A DNA stretch of 64,000 nt from an uncultured Oscillospiraceae bacterium (lineage in GTDB: Bacteria > Bacillota > Clostridia > Oscillospirales > Oscillospiraceae), in NCBI GenBank assembly GCA_947623745.1, contig CANQHN010000010.1, forward strand, positions 17,576-81,575, given 5' to 3'. The translations under genes and the position numbers were made by a program. Below are positions 7,777 to 15,084 of the stretch, in pieces (the stretch's first letter is position 1; each line of letters begins with the position of its first letter). Under the pieces are notes generated by a model, which searched no databases, was not told the DNA's origin, and worked only from the letters and a program-made list of their open reading frames with translations.

Positions 7777-10137
7777 ATGAAAGCTGTTATCATGGCCGGC
7801 GGGGAGGGCACCCGCCTGCGCCCCCTGTCCCTGGGGATGCCCAAGCCCATGGTGCCCCTGTTCGGCCGCCCGGTGATGGAGCACAGCATCGCCCTGCTCC
7901 GGCGGCACGGGATCACCGACATCTGCGTCACCCTGTGCTACATGCCCCAGGCGGTGAAGGACTACTTCGGGGACGGGGCGCGGCTGGGGGTCCATCTGAC
8001 CTACCTGGAGGAGGAGACCCCCCTGGGCACAGCGGGCAGCGTGAAGGCCTGTATGCCCTACCTGGGGCGGGAGGACTTCCTGGTCGTCAGCGGGGACGCG
8101 GTGTGCGACTTCGACCTGACCGCCGCCATAGAGTTCCACCGGGAGCGCCGGGCGGACGCCACCCTGCTCCTCTCCCCCCAGCCCACCCCCCTGGAGTACG
8201 GGCTGGTGCTCACGGATGAGGACAGCCGCATCATCCAGTTCATCGAGAAGCCCGCCTGGGGCCAGGTGGTGACCAACATGGTGAACACCGGCGTCTATCT
8301 CCTCTCCCCCCGGGTCATGGACCAGGTGCCGGAGGGGTGCGCCTTCGACTTTGGCAAGGACCTGTTCCCCAAGCTGCTGCGGGGCGGGGCCGGGCTCTAC
8401 GGCTGCCCCGGCGCGGGCTACTGGTGCGACATGGGGGACTGCCGGGCCTACCTGACCTGCGTGGCCGACGCGCTGAGCGGGAAGTACCACATCGACCTGG
8501 CCCTGCCCCAGCGCACCCCCGGGGTCTGGAGCGCCCAGGACGTGCCGGAGGGGGCCACCGTGGTGCCCCCCTGCTGGATCGGGGAGGGGGCCCGGCTGGA
8601 GCCAGGGTGCCTGATAGGGCCCCACGCGGTGCTGGAGGCCGGGGCTGTGGCCGGCAGGGCCAGCCTGATCCAGCGCTCCGTGCTCCTGCCCGGCGCCCGG
8701 GCGGAGGAGAGGACCACCCTGTACGGGGCCATCCTGTGCCGGGGGGCCGCTGCCCAGCGGCAGGCCGTTTTGAACGAGGGCGCGGTGCTGGGGGAGAACG
8801 CCGTCGCCCAGGAGAACAGCATTTTGCTGGAGGGGGTGCGGCTGTGGCCGGGCCGGGTGGCCCCCAGGGGCGGCCGTCTGGCCCGCTCCATCACCACCCA
8901 GGCCCAGCGGGGGACGGTGCGCTTCGGGGATGGCGGCGTCATCCGCGGGGTGCTGGGGCAGGACATCGGGCCGGAGGCCATGGTGTCCATCGGCAGCGCC
9001 CTGGGCACCGGGGGCCGGGTGGGCCTGGGCCACTGCGGCGGAGCCGGGGCCCGGATGCTGGCCCAGGCCGCGGCCAGCGGGGCCTGCGCCGCCGGGGCCG
9101 GTGTGCTCATCCACGATATGCAGTGTGCCGCCCAGGCCGCCTGGCTGGCCGGCCGGTGCAGGCTGGACGCCTCCCTGTTCGCAGAGCAGGAGGGGGAGCG
9201 GATCTACCTCCACTTCTTCGACCGGGACGGCCTGACCCTGGGCCGGGCCCGGGAGCGAAAGCTGGAGAACGCCCTGCTCCAGGGGGAGTGCCAGCGGGTG
9301 AACGCCGGGCGGATGGGGGAGGCGGAGCACATCCACATCACCCCCAACGACTACGCCGACGACGCAGCCCGGGCCGCCGCGATCCGGAAGGTGCTCCCCC
9401 GCGCCCTCACCGTGGCGGTGCCGGGGGACAGCCCGGCGGAGCGGAGCCTGCGGTGGTGCCTGGAGCGGCTGGGCTGCACCGTCACCGACTGCTGGAAGCG
9501 GGGCATCCCCGCCTTCGGCGCGGAGCACGGCGGGTTCTACCTCACCGCCCAGGACGAGCGGGGGGCCATGCTGGAGCCGGAGCAGCTGCTGACCCTGCTG
9601 TGCCTCATCGAGATGGAGAACGGCTGCGGCAGGGTGGCCGTCCCCGACGGGGCCAGCGCGGCGGTGGACCTGGTGGCCGCGGGGCTGAACGGCCAGGCCC
9701 TGCGGCTGGGCCGGGACGGGGAGCGGGCCCGGGAGCTGTACGCCCGGCTGCCCTGGCTGCGGGACGCGGCCTTCGCCGCCGCGCGCATCTGCTCCCGCAT
9801 GGCCGCCGGCGGGGAGAGCCTGGAGGCCCTGATGGCCAAGACGCCCCGGTTCTCCGCCCGGAAGCGGGAGGTGCCCCTGTCCGCCGACCGGGGCCGGGTG
9901 ATGCAGGAGCTGTCCAAGCAGTACGGCCGGGACGCCGGCGGCGAGGGGGTGCGCATCCGCACGGGCAACGGCTGGGTGTATCTGGTGCCCCTGGCCCGGC
10001 GGCACGCCCTGCGGGTGGTGGCGGAGAGCCCGGACATGGAGCTGGCCGCCGAGCTGTGCGACCTGTACGCCGGCCGCTGTGCCCGCACCGATCGGGAGCT
10101 GTTCCGTCAGGATGCCCAAGAGGAGCGAAAAAATTGA
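7777..10137 (+). CDS. Mannose-1-phosphate guanylyltransferase-type nucleotidyltransferase fused to a degenerate phosphohexomutase
   Basis: A 786-aa fusion. Residues 1-230 are a sugar-1-phosphate nucleotidyltransferase with the GGEGTRLRP loop (8-16), PKPM, GTAGSVKAC and the catalytic region VVSGDAVCDFDL. Residues 240-370 look like left-handed beta-helix repeats. The rest follows the four-domain hexomutase layout (VLGQDIGPEAMVSIG... SPAERSLRWCLERLG), but the phosphoserine loop is missing: the expected SASHNP-like region reads ASLFAEQEGERIYLHFFDRDG, and the GRDxR-like site is GHCGGAGARM. The N-terminal half probably makes an NDP-sugar; the C-terminal half is probably non-catalytic or regulatory. 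The start is ATG 7777 (MKAVIMAGG). Substrate specificity is inferred from family only. Confidence 0.85.
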   Translation: MKAVIMAGGEGTRLRPLSLGMPKPMVPLFGRPVMEHSIALLRRHGITDICVTLCYMPQAVKDYFGDGARLGVHLTYLEEETPLGTAGSVKACMPYLGREDFLVVSGDAVCDFDLTAAIEFHRERRADATLLLSPQPTPLEYGLVLTDEDSRIIQFIEKPAWGQVVTNMVNTGVYLLSPRVMDQVPEGCAFDFGKDLFPKLLRGGAGLYGCPGAGYWCDMGDCRAYLTCVADALSGKYHIDLALPQRTPGVWSAQDVPEGATVVPPCWIGEGARLEPGCLIGPHAVLEAGAVAGRASLIQRSVLLPGARAEERTTLYGAILCRGAAAQRQAVLNEGAVLGENAVAQENSILLEGVRLWPGRVAPRGGRLARSITTQAQRGTVRFGDGGVIRGVLGQDIGPEAMVSIGSALGTGGRVGLGHCGGAGARMLAQAAASGACAAGAGVLIHDMQCAAQAAWLAGRCRLDASLFAEQEGERIYLHFFDRDGLTLGRARERKLENALLQGECQRVNAGRMGEAEHIHITPNDYADDAARAAAIRKVLPRALTVAVPGDSPAERSLRWCLERLGCTVTDCWKRGIPAFGAEHGGFYLTAQDERGAMLEPEQLLTLLCLIEMENGCGRVAVPDGASAAVDLVAAGLNGQALRLGRDGERARELYARLPWLRDAAFAAARICSRMAAGGESLEALMAKTPRFSARKREVPLSADRGRVMQELSKQYGRDAGGEGVRIRTGNGWVYLVPLARRHALRVVAESPDMELAAELCDLYAGRCARTDRELFRQDAQEERKN

Positions 10138-10471
10138 GGGTGTACTTTGACAGCAGGATGTGGTATCCTTAACTATACCACCCCCGGGGGCCGAGCGCGC
10201 CCCCGCCGGGAAAGGCACGGATTTATGCGCAGACACCGGGCGATGCGGGCCCGGGACGCGCCTAAATATATCCACAGGAGGTCCGCGCATACAGGCGCGG
10301 GACCGCCCTGCGGGCACAAAAGGAGACAGCGCGGCAAAAGGCGAAGGGCCGTTTGCGCTGGCCGGCGAGGCAGGGCCGGACAGCGCAGCCCCCTCCGCCT
10401 GATAGCCCTGCGCCGCCTGGCTCCCATACATAGCAGTTGATTTCCCTGTTATCACATGTAAAGGAGTATTT
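10138..10471 (+). other. Long GC-rich leader before RNase J
   Basis: This 334-nt stretch has no convincing gene. It begins with a possible promoter (TTGACA at 10147-10152, weak -10 near 10170). It contains several hairpins, including ggtccgcgc...gcgcgggacc (10280-10304) directly after an AGGAGG-like sequence. The 97-aa ORF on the track lacks conserved features. No known riboswitch or housekeeping RNA was recognised. Confidence 0.5.
10147..10175 (+). promoter_or_regulatory. Possible promoter upstream of the RNase J leader
   Basis: A perfect TTGACA box overlaps the end of the nucleotidyltransferase operon region. The -10 at 17 nt (TAACTA) is poor, so the call is tentative. Confidence 0.4.
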
Positions 10472-12130
10472 ATGGCAGAAAAACTGAAAATCATCTCTCT
10501 GGGCGGTCTGGATGAGATCGGCAAGAACCTGACGGTCTACGAGTACGGCAATGACATCGTGGTGGTGGACTGCGGCATGGGGTTCCCCGACGACGACATG
10601 TACGGCATCGACGTGGTGATCCCCGATGTGAGCTACCTCATCAAGAACCAGAACAAGATCCGGGGCATCTTCATTACCCACGGCCACGAGGACCACATCG
10701 GGGCGCTGCCCTACGTGCTGCGCTCCGTCAACGCTCCCATCTACGCCACCCGCATGAGCGCGGGGCTGATCCGCCTGAAGCTGGAGGAGCACCACCTGCT
10801 GGACAAGACCAGGATCATCACCTGCGAGGCGGGGGATGTGGTTGCCGCGGGCAGGTTCTCCGTGGAGTTCATCCACGTCAACCACTCCATCGCCGACGCG
10901 GTGGCCTTCGCCATCAAGTGCCCGGTGGGCACCTGCGTCCACACCGGAGACTTCAAGATCGACACCACCCCCATCCAGGGCGGCATGATCGACCTGGCCC
11001 GGCTGGGCCAGCTGGGCAACGAGGGAGTGCTGGCCCTGCTGTGCGACTCCACCAATGTGGAGCGGCCCGGCTACACCCGCTCCGAGCGCAGCGTGGGGGC
11101 CAGCTTTGACGGCCTGTTCCGGGGCTGCACCCAGCGCATCATCGTCACCACCTTCGCCAGCAACGTGGACCGGCTCCAGCAGATCATCGACGTGGCCGCC
11201 CGCTACGGCCGCCGGGTGGCGGTCACCGGGCGGAGCATGGAGAACGCCATGAAGGTGTCCATGGAGCTGGGGTATATGAACGTCCCCGACGGGGTGCTCA
11301 TGGACCTGAACCACATCAAGTCCCTGCCCAAGGACAAGGTGTGCATCATCACCACCGGCAGCCAGGGGGAGGCCATGTCCGCCCTGAGCCGGATGGCCTT
11401 CTCCACCCACCGGCAGGTGGACATCATGCCCGGGGACCGGATCATCATCTCCGCCAGCACCATCCCCGGCAACGAGCACGCCATGGGCAACGTGGTCAAC
11501 GAGCTCTACCGAAAGGGGGCCGAGGTGCTCAACGAGCGGGAGCTGGCCCTGCACGTGTCCGGCCACGCCTGCCAGGAGGAGCTGAAGATCATCCACGCCC
11601 TGGTCAAGCCCAAATTCTTCATCCCCGTCCACGGCGAGCAGCGGATGCTCCAGCTCCACGCCCGGCTGGCCCGGGAGATGGGCATGGACTCCGACCGCAT
11701 CCTCATCAGCGAGATCGGCCGGGTCATTGAGCTCACCGCCAACTCCGCCCGGCTCAACGGCGCCGTCACCGCCGGGCAGGTGTTCGTGGACGGCTACGGC
11801 GTGGGCGACGTGGGCAGTGTGGTGCTCCGGGACCGGCGGCATCTGGCCCAGGACGGCATGATCGTGGTGGTCATGTCCATGTCCGGGGAGGACGGCAGCC
11901 TGGTCTCCGGCCCGGACCTCATCACCCGGGGGTTCGTGTACGTGAAGGAGTCCGAGGGGCTGATGGATGAGCTGCGCCAGGTGGCCCTGGAGGCCATCGA
12001 CTCGGTGGAGACCCGCTACGCCACCGACTGGTCGGCCATCAAGGGCGAGGTCAAGGCTGACCTGTCCGCCTACCTCTACAAAAAGACCAAGCGCTCCCCC
12101 ATGATCCTGCCTGTCATCATGGAGGTGTGA
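10472..12130 (+). CDS. rnj: Ribonuclease J
   Basis: A 552-aa metallo-beta-lactamase/beta-CASP ribonuclease that combines endonuclease and 5'-to-3' exonuclease activity in mRNA decay and rRNA processing. The zinc motif HGHEDH sits at residues 70-75 in ITHGHEDHIGALP. HVNHSIAD, HTGDFKID and SGHACQEE with KFFIPVHGE supply the remaining metal ligands and beta-CASP motifs, and the C-terminal domain matches RNase J1/J2. The start is ATG 10472 behind AAGGAG. It lacks the long N-terminal extension seen in actinobacterial forms. The gene appears to be transcribed alone after a roughly 300-nt leader, which may be a point of autoregulation (inference). Confidence 0.95.
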   Translation: MAEKLKIISLGGLDEIGKNLTVYEYGNDIVVVDCGMGFPDDDMYGIDVVIPDVSYLIKNQNKIRGIFITHGHEDHIGALPYVLRSVNAPIYATRMSAGLIRLKLEEHHLLDKTRIITCEAGDVVAAGRFSVEFIHVNHSIADAVAFAIKCPVGTCVHTGDFKIDTTPIQGGMIDLARLGQLGNEGVLALLCDSTNVERPGYTRSERSVGASFDGLFRGCTQRIIVTTFASNVDRLQQIIDVAARYGRRVAVTGRSMENAMKVSMELGYMNVPDGVLMDLNHIKSLPKDKVCIITTGSQGEAMSALSRMAFSTHRQVDIMPGDRIIISASTIPGNEHAMGNVVNELYRKGAEVLNERELALHVSGHACQEELKIIHALVKPKFFIPVHGEQRMLQLHARLAREMGMDSDRILISEIGRVIELTANSARLNGAVTAGQVFVDGYGVGDVGSVVLRDRRHLAQDGMIVVVMSMSGEDGSLVSGPDLITRGFVYVKESEGLMDELRQVALEAIDSVETRYATDWSAIKGEVKADLSAYLYKKTKRSPMILPVIMEV

Positions 12131-12133
12131 ATG

Positions 12134-12221
12134 ATCGTCTCCCGCCCCCGCCGGGGGCGGGAGACGATTCGCATTTCGCCCCGCCGCCGCGGGCCGGGCG
12201 CTTTTCCGGGGGAGCGCCCGG
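12134..12221 (+). terminator. Hairpins after RNase J
   Basis: A perfect 16-bp GC stem (12134-12168) begins 4 nt past the stop and is followed only by TTCGCATTTCG. A second 9-bp stem lies at 12194-12221. The T-run is weak, so this is a probable rather than certain terminator. Bases 12222-12305 hold nothing recognised. Confidence 0.5.
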
Positions 12222-12305
12222 TGGACATTTGGCAGACTTTTGGGCGGGCGGCGGGCCCGGAATCGAGCGTTTTGCAAGAAAAATGCGCCAGTTGGCAAAA
12301 AGCGA

Positions 12306-12334
12306 TTGACAAATTCGGAGCGGTGCGGTAACAT
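12306..12334 (+). promoter_or_regulatory. Promoter of the ilv locus
   Basis: A perfect TTGACA, 17-nt spacer, TAACAT. The predicted start at about 12341 is immediately upstream of the T-box RNA. Confidence 0.8.
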
Positions 12335-12340
12335 AAATCA

Positions 12341-12622
12341 TACTTATAAAGGGGATTGTCCCCTGTGAACTGAGCGATGATTGGACAAGTAGGCAGGTCG
12401 CCGACGTACAGAGAGGGAGCGGGTGCTGCAAGCTCCTCCGAAGCGGCCAGGGCTGAACATCACCCATGAGCTGTCCCGCTGAACCGGCCAGGGCCCAAGT
12501 AGGCAGGAACGGTCCCCCCGCCGTTACCGGGGCTGAAAGCGCGCGGGCGGCCTGCCCGCGAATTTAGGTGGTACCACGGAGCAGCGGCTTCGTCCTAGAG
12601 ACAGGACGAGGCCTTTATTTTT
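12341..12622 (+). promoter_or_regulatory. T-box leader (isoleucine specifier) with transcription attenuator
   Basis: The conserved T-box AATTTAGGTGGTACCACGG lies at 12561-12579. Stem I has a GGACA/TGTCC base (12383-12387/12472-12476), an AGAGAGGGAGC bulge and a GGTGCTGCAAGCTCC apical loop. The specifier loop GAACATCA (12455-12462) gives codon AUC, isoleucine. A GGAACGG/CCGTTACC stem III follows. The terminator is an 11-bp stem (12586-12613) ending in TTTATTTTT, alternative to the antiterminator around the T-box. Uncharged tRNA-Ile should therefore allow transcription of the ilv genes. Confidence 0.93.
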
Positions 12623-12659
12623 ACTCCCCGGAGCGGGAAATACCAATGGAGGGAATACC

Positions 12660-14288
12660 ATGACAGGAGCACAGGCCCTGATCCAAAGCCTGCTGTGCGA
12701 GCAGGTGGACCACATCTTCGGCTACGCCGGGGCGACGATATGCCCGGCGGTGGACGCGCTGAAGGAGCACCCGGAGATCGGCTACACCCTGGTGCGCACC
12801 GAGCAGAATGCCGGCCACATGGCCTCGGGCTACGCCCGCATCTCCGGCAAGGTGGGGGTGTGCATGGTGACCAGCGGCCCGGGGGCCACCAACCTCATCA
12901 CCGGCATCGCCACCGCCTTCATGGACTCCATCCCCATGGTGGCCATCACCGGCCAGGTGCCCAGCCACCTGCTGGGCCGGGATATCTTCCAGGAGGTGGA
13001 CATCACTGGCGCTGTGGCCCCCTTCTCCAAGCACAGCTACCTGGTCAAGGACGCCAACGACATCCCCCGCGTCGTGAAGGAGTCCTTCCACATCGCCGCC
13101 ACCGGGCGGCCCGGGCCGGTGCTCATCGACGTGCCCATCGACGTGCAAAACCAGGAGCTCAAGCGCTTTGAGTACCCGGAGACGGTGAACATCCGGGGCT
13201 ACAAGCCCAGCGTGAAGGGCAACGAGCTGCAGATCAAGCGGGTCATCGAGGCCATCTCCAACGCCAAACAGCCCCTCATCTGCGCCGGCGGCGGCGTGTG
13301 GCTGGCCGGGGCCCAGGCGGAGCTGCTGGAGCTGGCCGAGCGGTGCGCCATCCCCGTGGTCAAGACCATGATGGGCATCTCCCTCATGCCCACCGACCAC
13401 CCCCTGAACATGGGCATGATCGGCGCCCACGGCAACGCCTGCGCCAACAAGGCCCTGGTCAAGTCCGACCTGCTCATCATGGTGGGCGCCCGGGCGGCCG
13501 ACCGCGCCATCATCAACCCTGCCGAGATCCAGCGCCGGATGCCCATGATCCACATCGACGTGGACCCGGCGGAGATCGGCAAGAACATGCAGGCCCAGAT
13601 CCCCCTGGTGGGCAACGTGAAGGTCATCCTGCGCCAGATGCTGGACAAGGACCCGCCGGTGGCCGACTCCGCCGAGTGGCTGGACTTTTTGGGGGACTAC
13701 CGCCGGGCCGAGCTGAACCGCCAGTTCCCCCGCCGGGAGGGCTATGTATTCCCCGGCACCGTCCTGCGCAGGCTGGGCCGGAAGCTGGACGAGGACGCCA
13801 TCGTCAGCGTGGACGTGGGCCAGAACCAGATCTTCACCTGCAAATACCTGCCTCAGAAGCACGGACGCCTGCTCACCAGCGGCGGCCTGGGCACCATGGG
13901 ATACGCCCTGCCCGCCGCCATTGGCGCCAAGGTGGCCGCCCCGGACAAGCAGAACATCGTGGTCTGCGGCGACGGGTCCTTCCAGATGGACATGAACGAG
14001 CTGGCCGCTGTGAGGCACGCCGGCATGGACATCAAGATCGTGCTGTTCCGCAACCGGGTGCTGGGCCTGGTCAACCAGATCCAGCGCGCCGCCCCCTACC
14101 ACGGCCCCTTCGGGGTGGACCTGGACGGCTCCCCCGACTTCGCCGCCATCGCCGCCGCCTACGGCATCCCCAGCCTGACGGCCGACGACGAGGACAGCCT
14201 GGACGGTGTGCTGGACCAGTTCCTGGCGCATGAGGGCAGCTGCCTGCTCATCTGCGAGGTACATCCCGACGTGAACACCACGGATTAA
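12660..14288 (+). CDS. ilvB: Acetolactate synthase large subunit-like ThDP enzyme (first copy, divergent)
   Basis: A 542-aa thiamine-diphosphate enzyme that should condense pyruvate to acetolactate (valine/leucine) and/or make acetohydroxybutyrate (isoleucine). It has the catalytic Glu48 (RTEQ), GPGATNLITGIA, a middle domain and the GDGSF cofactor motif. It differs from the second copy at key places: GYAGAT instead of GYPGGS, RTEQNAGHMASG instead of HEQGAAHAADG, FRNRVLGLVNQIQ in place of FNNGTLGMVRQWQ. The Trp of RQWQ, which in E. coli AHAS II sets preference for 2-ketobutyrate, is Ile here, so substrate choice may differ. The start is ATG 12660 after GGAGGG. It is followed 12 nt later by its own ACT-domain subunit. 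Confidence 0.88.
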   Translation: MTGAQALIQSLLCEQVDHIFGYAGATICPAVDALKEHPEIGYTLVRTEQNAGHMASGYARISGKVGVCMVTSGPGATNLITGIATAFMDSIPMVAITGQVPSHLLGRDIFQEVDITGAVAPFSKHSYLVKDANDIPRVVKESFHIAATGRPGPVLIDVPIDVQNQELKRFEYPETVNIRGYKPSVKGNELQIKRVIEAISNAKQPLICAGGGVWLAGAQAELLELAERCAIPVVKTMMGISLMPTDHPLNMGMIGAHGNACANKALVKSDLLIMVGARAADRAIINPAEIQRRMPMIHIDVDPAEIGKNMQAQIPLVGNVKVILRQMLDKDPPVADSAEWLDFLGDYRRAELNRQFPRREGYVFPGTVLRRLGRKLDEDAIVSVDVGQNQIFTCKYLPQKHGRLLTSGGLGTMGYALPAAIGAKVAAPDKQNIVVCGDGSFQMDMNELAAVRHAGMDIKIVLFRNRVLGLVNQIQRAAPYHGPFGVDLDGSPDFAAIAAAYGIPSLTADDEDSLDGVLDQFLAHEGSCLLICEVHPDVNTTD

Positions 14289-14300
14289 GGAGGGGGAGAG

Positions 14301-14786
14301 ATGAAACAGACCATTTCCGTCCTGGTGGAGAACCGGGCCGGCGTGCTCAACCGCATCACCAACCTGTTCTCTCGCCGGGCCTTCAACATCGAGTCCCTGG
14401 CCGTGGGCACCACCGACGACCCCACCATCTCCCGCATCACCATCATCGTGGACAGCGGCAACAGCGTGGTGGAGCAGGTGGAGAAGCAGCTCAACAAGCT
14501 GGTGGATGTCATCAAGGTCCGCACCCTGGACGAGAACAGCCTGATCGGCCGGGAGCTGGTGCTCATCAAGGTCAACGCCACCCCCAAGACCCGGCAGGAC
14601 ATCATGACCATCTGCGAGCTGATGGGGGCCAGGGTGGCCGATATCTCCCCCACCTCCCTCACCCTGGAGCTGTCCGACACCCCCGACCGCATCGAGGTGT
14701 TCGAGGACATGCTGCGCCCCTTCTCCATCAAGGCCCTGGCGAGGACGGGCGTCATTGCCCTGCAAAAGGGGAGCGGAAATATTTAA
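14301..14786 (+). CDS. ilvN: Acetolactate synthase small (regulatory) subunit, first copy
   Basis: A 161-aa ACT-domain protein of the IlvN/IlvH family, which binds valine and controls the catalytic subunit. The N-terminal ACT domain reads TISVLVENRAGVLNRITNLFSRRAFNIESL. The second half has the IlvH C-terminal fold (RELVLIKVNA... FSIKALARTGVIAL). An ideal ribosome site (GGAGGGGGAGAG) precedes ATG 14301. Its pairing with the divergent IlvB directly upstream is inferred from adjacency. It may alternatively serve both large subunits. Confidence 0.94.
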   Translation: MKQTISVLVENRAGVLNRITNLFSRRAFNIESLAVGTTDDPTISRITIIVDSGNSVVEQVEKQLNKLVDVIKVRTLDENSLIGRELVLIKVNATPKTRQDIMTICELMGARVADISPTSLTLELSDTPDRIEVFEDMLRPFSIKALARTGVIALQKGSGNI

Positions 14787-15084
14787 TCAAACAAGTGGCG
14801 GAGCCACTTGTTTGAAAAGACTGCGGCCCGCGGCAGCGCGCGTCGTCGCAAGCTCTATATCCTTCGCTTCCGCCTGCGGCGAAAGCTCACTCATTACGCT
14901 GCTCCTCCTTTCCCAGCCGAACCCGCTGCGCTGGGCTTCGGCCGGGACCCATTTCGCTCGCACGTTTGCGGGCCGAGAGGTATTTTTCCCGACGTGCGCG
15001 CCACCGGGAAAAATAAATGAAAATTCTTCGCGCCTGCGGGCGCGAACTCTGCGAGGCTTTGCCCAGAAACTGGAGTTGAAAACA
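14787..15084. repeat. Inverted-repeat-rich spacer between the two ilvBN pairs (possible dispersed repeat)
   Basis: About 300 nt without a supported gene, less GC-rich than its surroundings. It opens with a perfect 13-bp hairpin (14787-14815, tcaaacaagtggc...gccacttgtttga) without a T-run. Further on are the arms atttttcccg...cgggaaaaat (14980-15015 region) and ttcgcgcc-tgc-gggcgcgaa (near 15030-15050). The pattern of nested palindromes resembles a mobile intergenic repeat. The minus-strand 118-aa ORF over it has no recognisable domain. Confidence 0.5.

Noticed and set aside
10147-10440. 97-aa ORF in the RNase J leader
   Set aside because: No conserved features or convincing ribosome site; Arg/Pro-rich content is typical of random GC-rich sequence.
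7678-10524. 948-aa minus-strand ORF
   Set aside because: It is antisense to the nucleotidyltransferase fusion, has Gly/Pro/His-rich low-complexity content and no domain; long antisense ORFs are expected in GC-rich genes.
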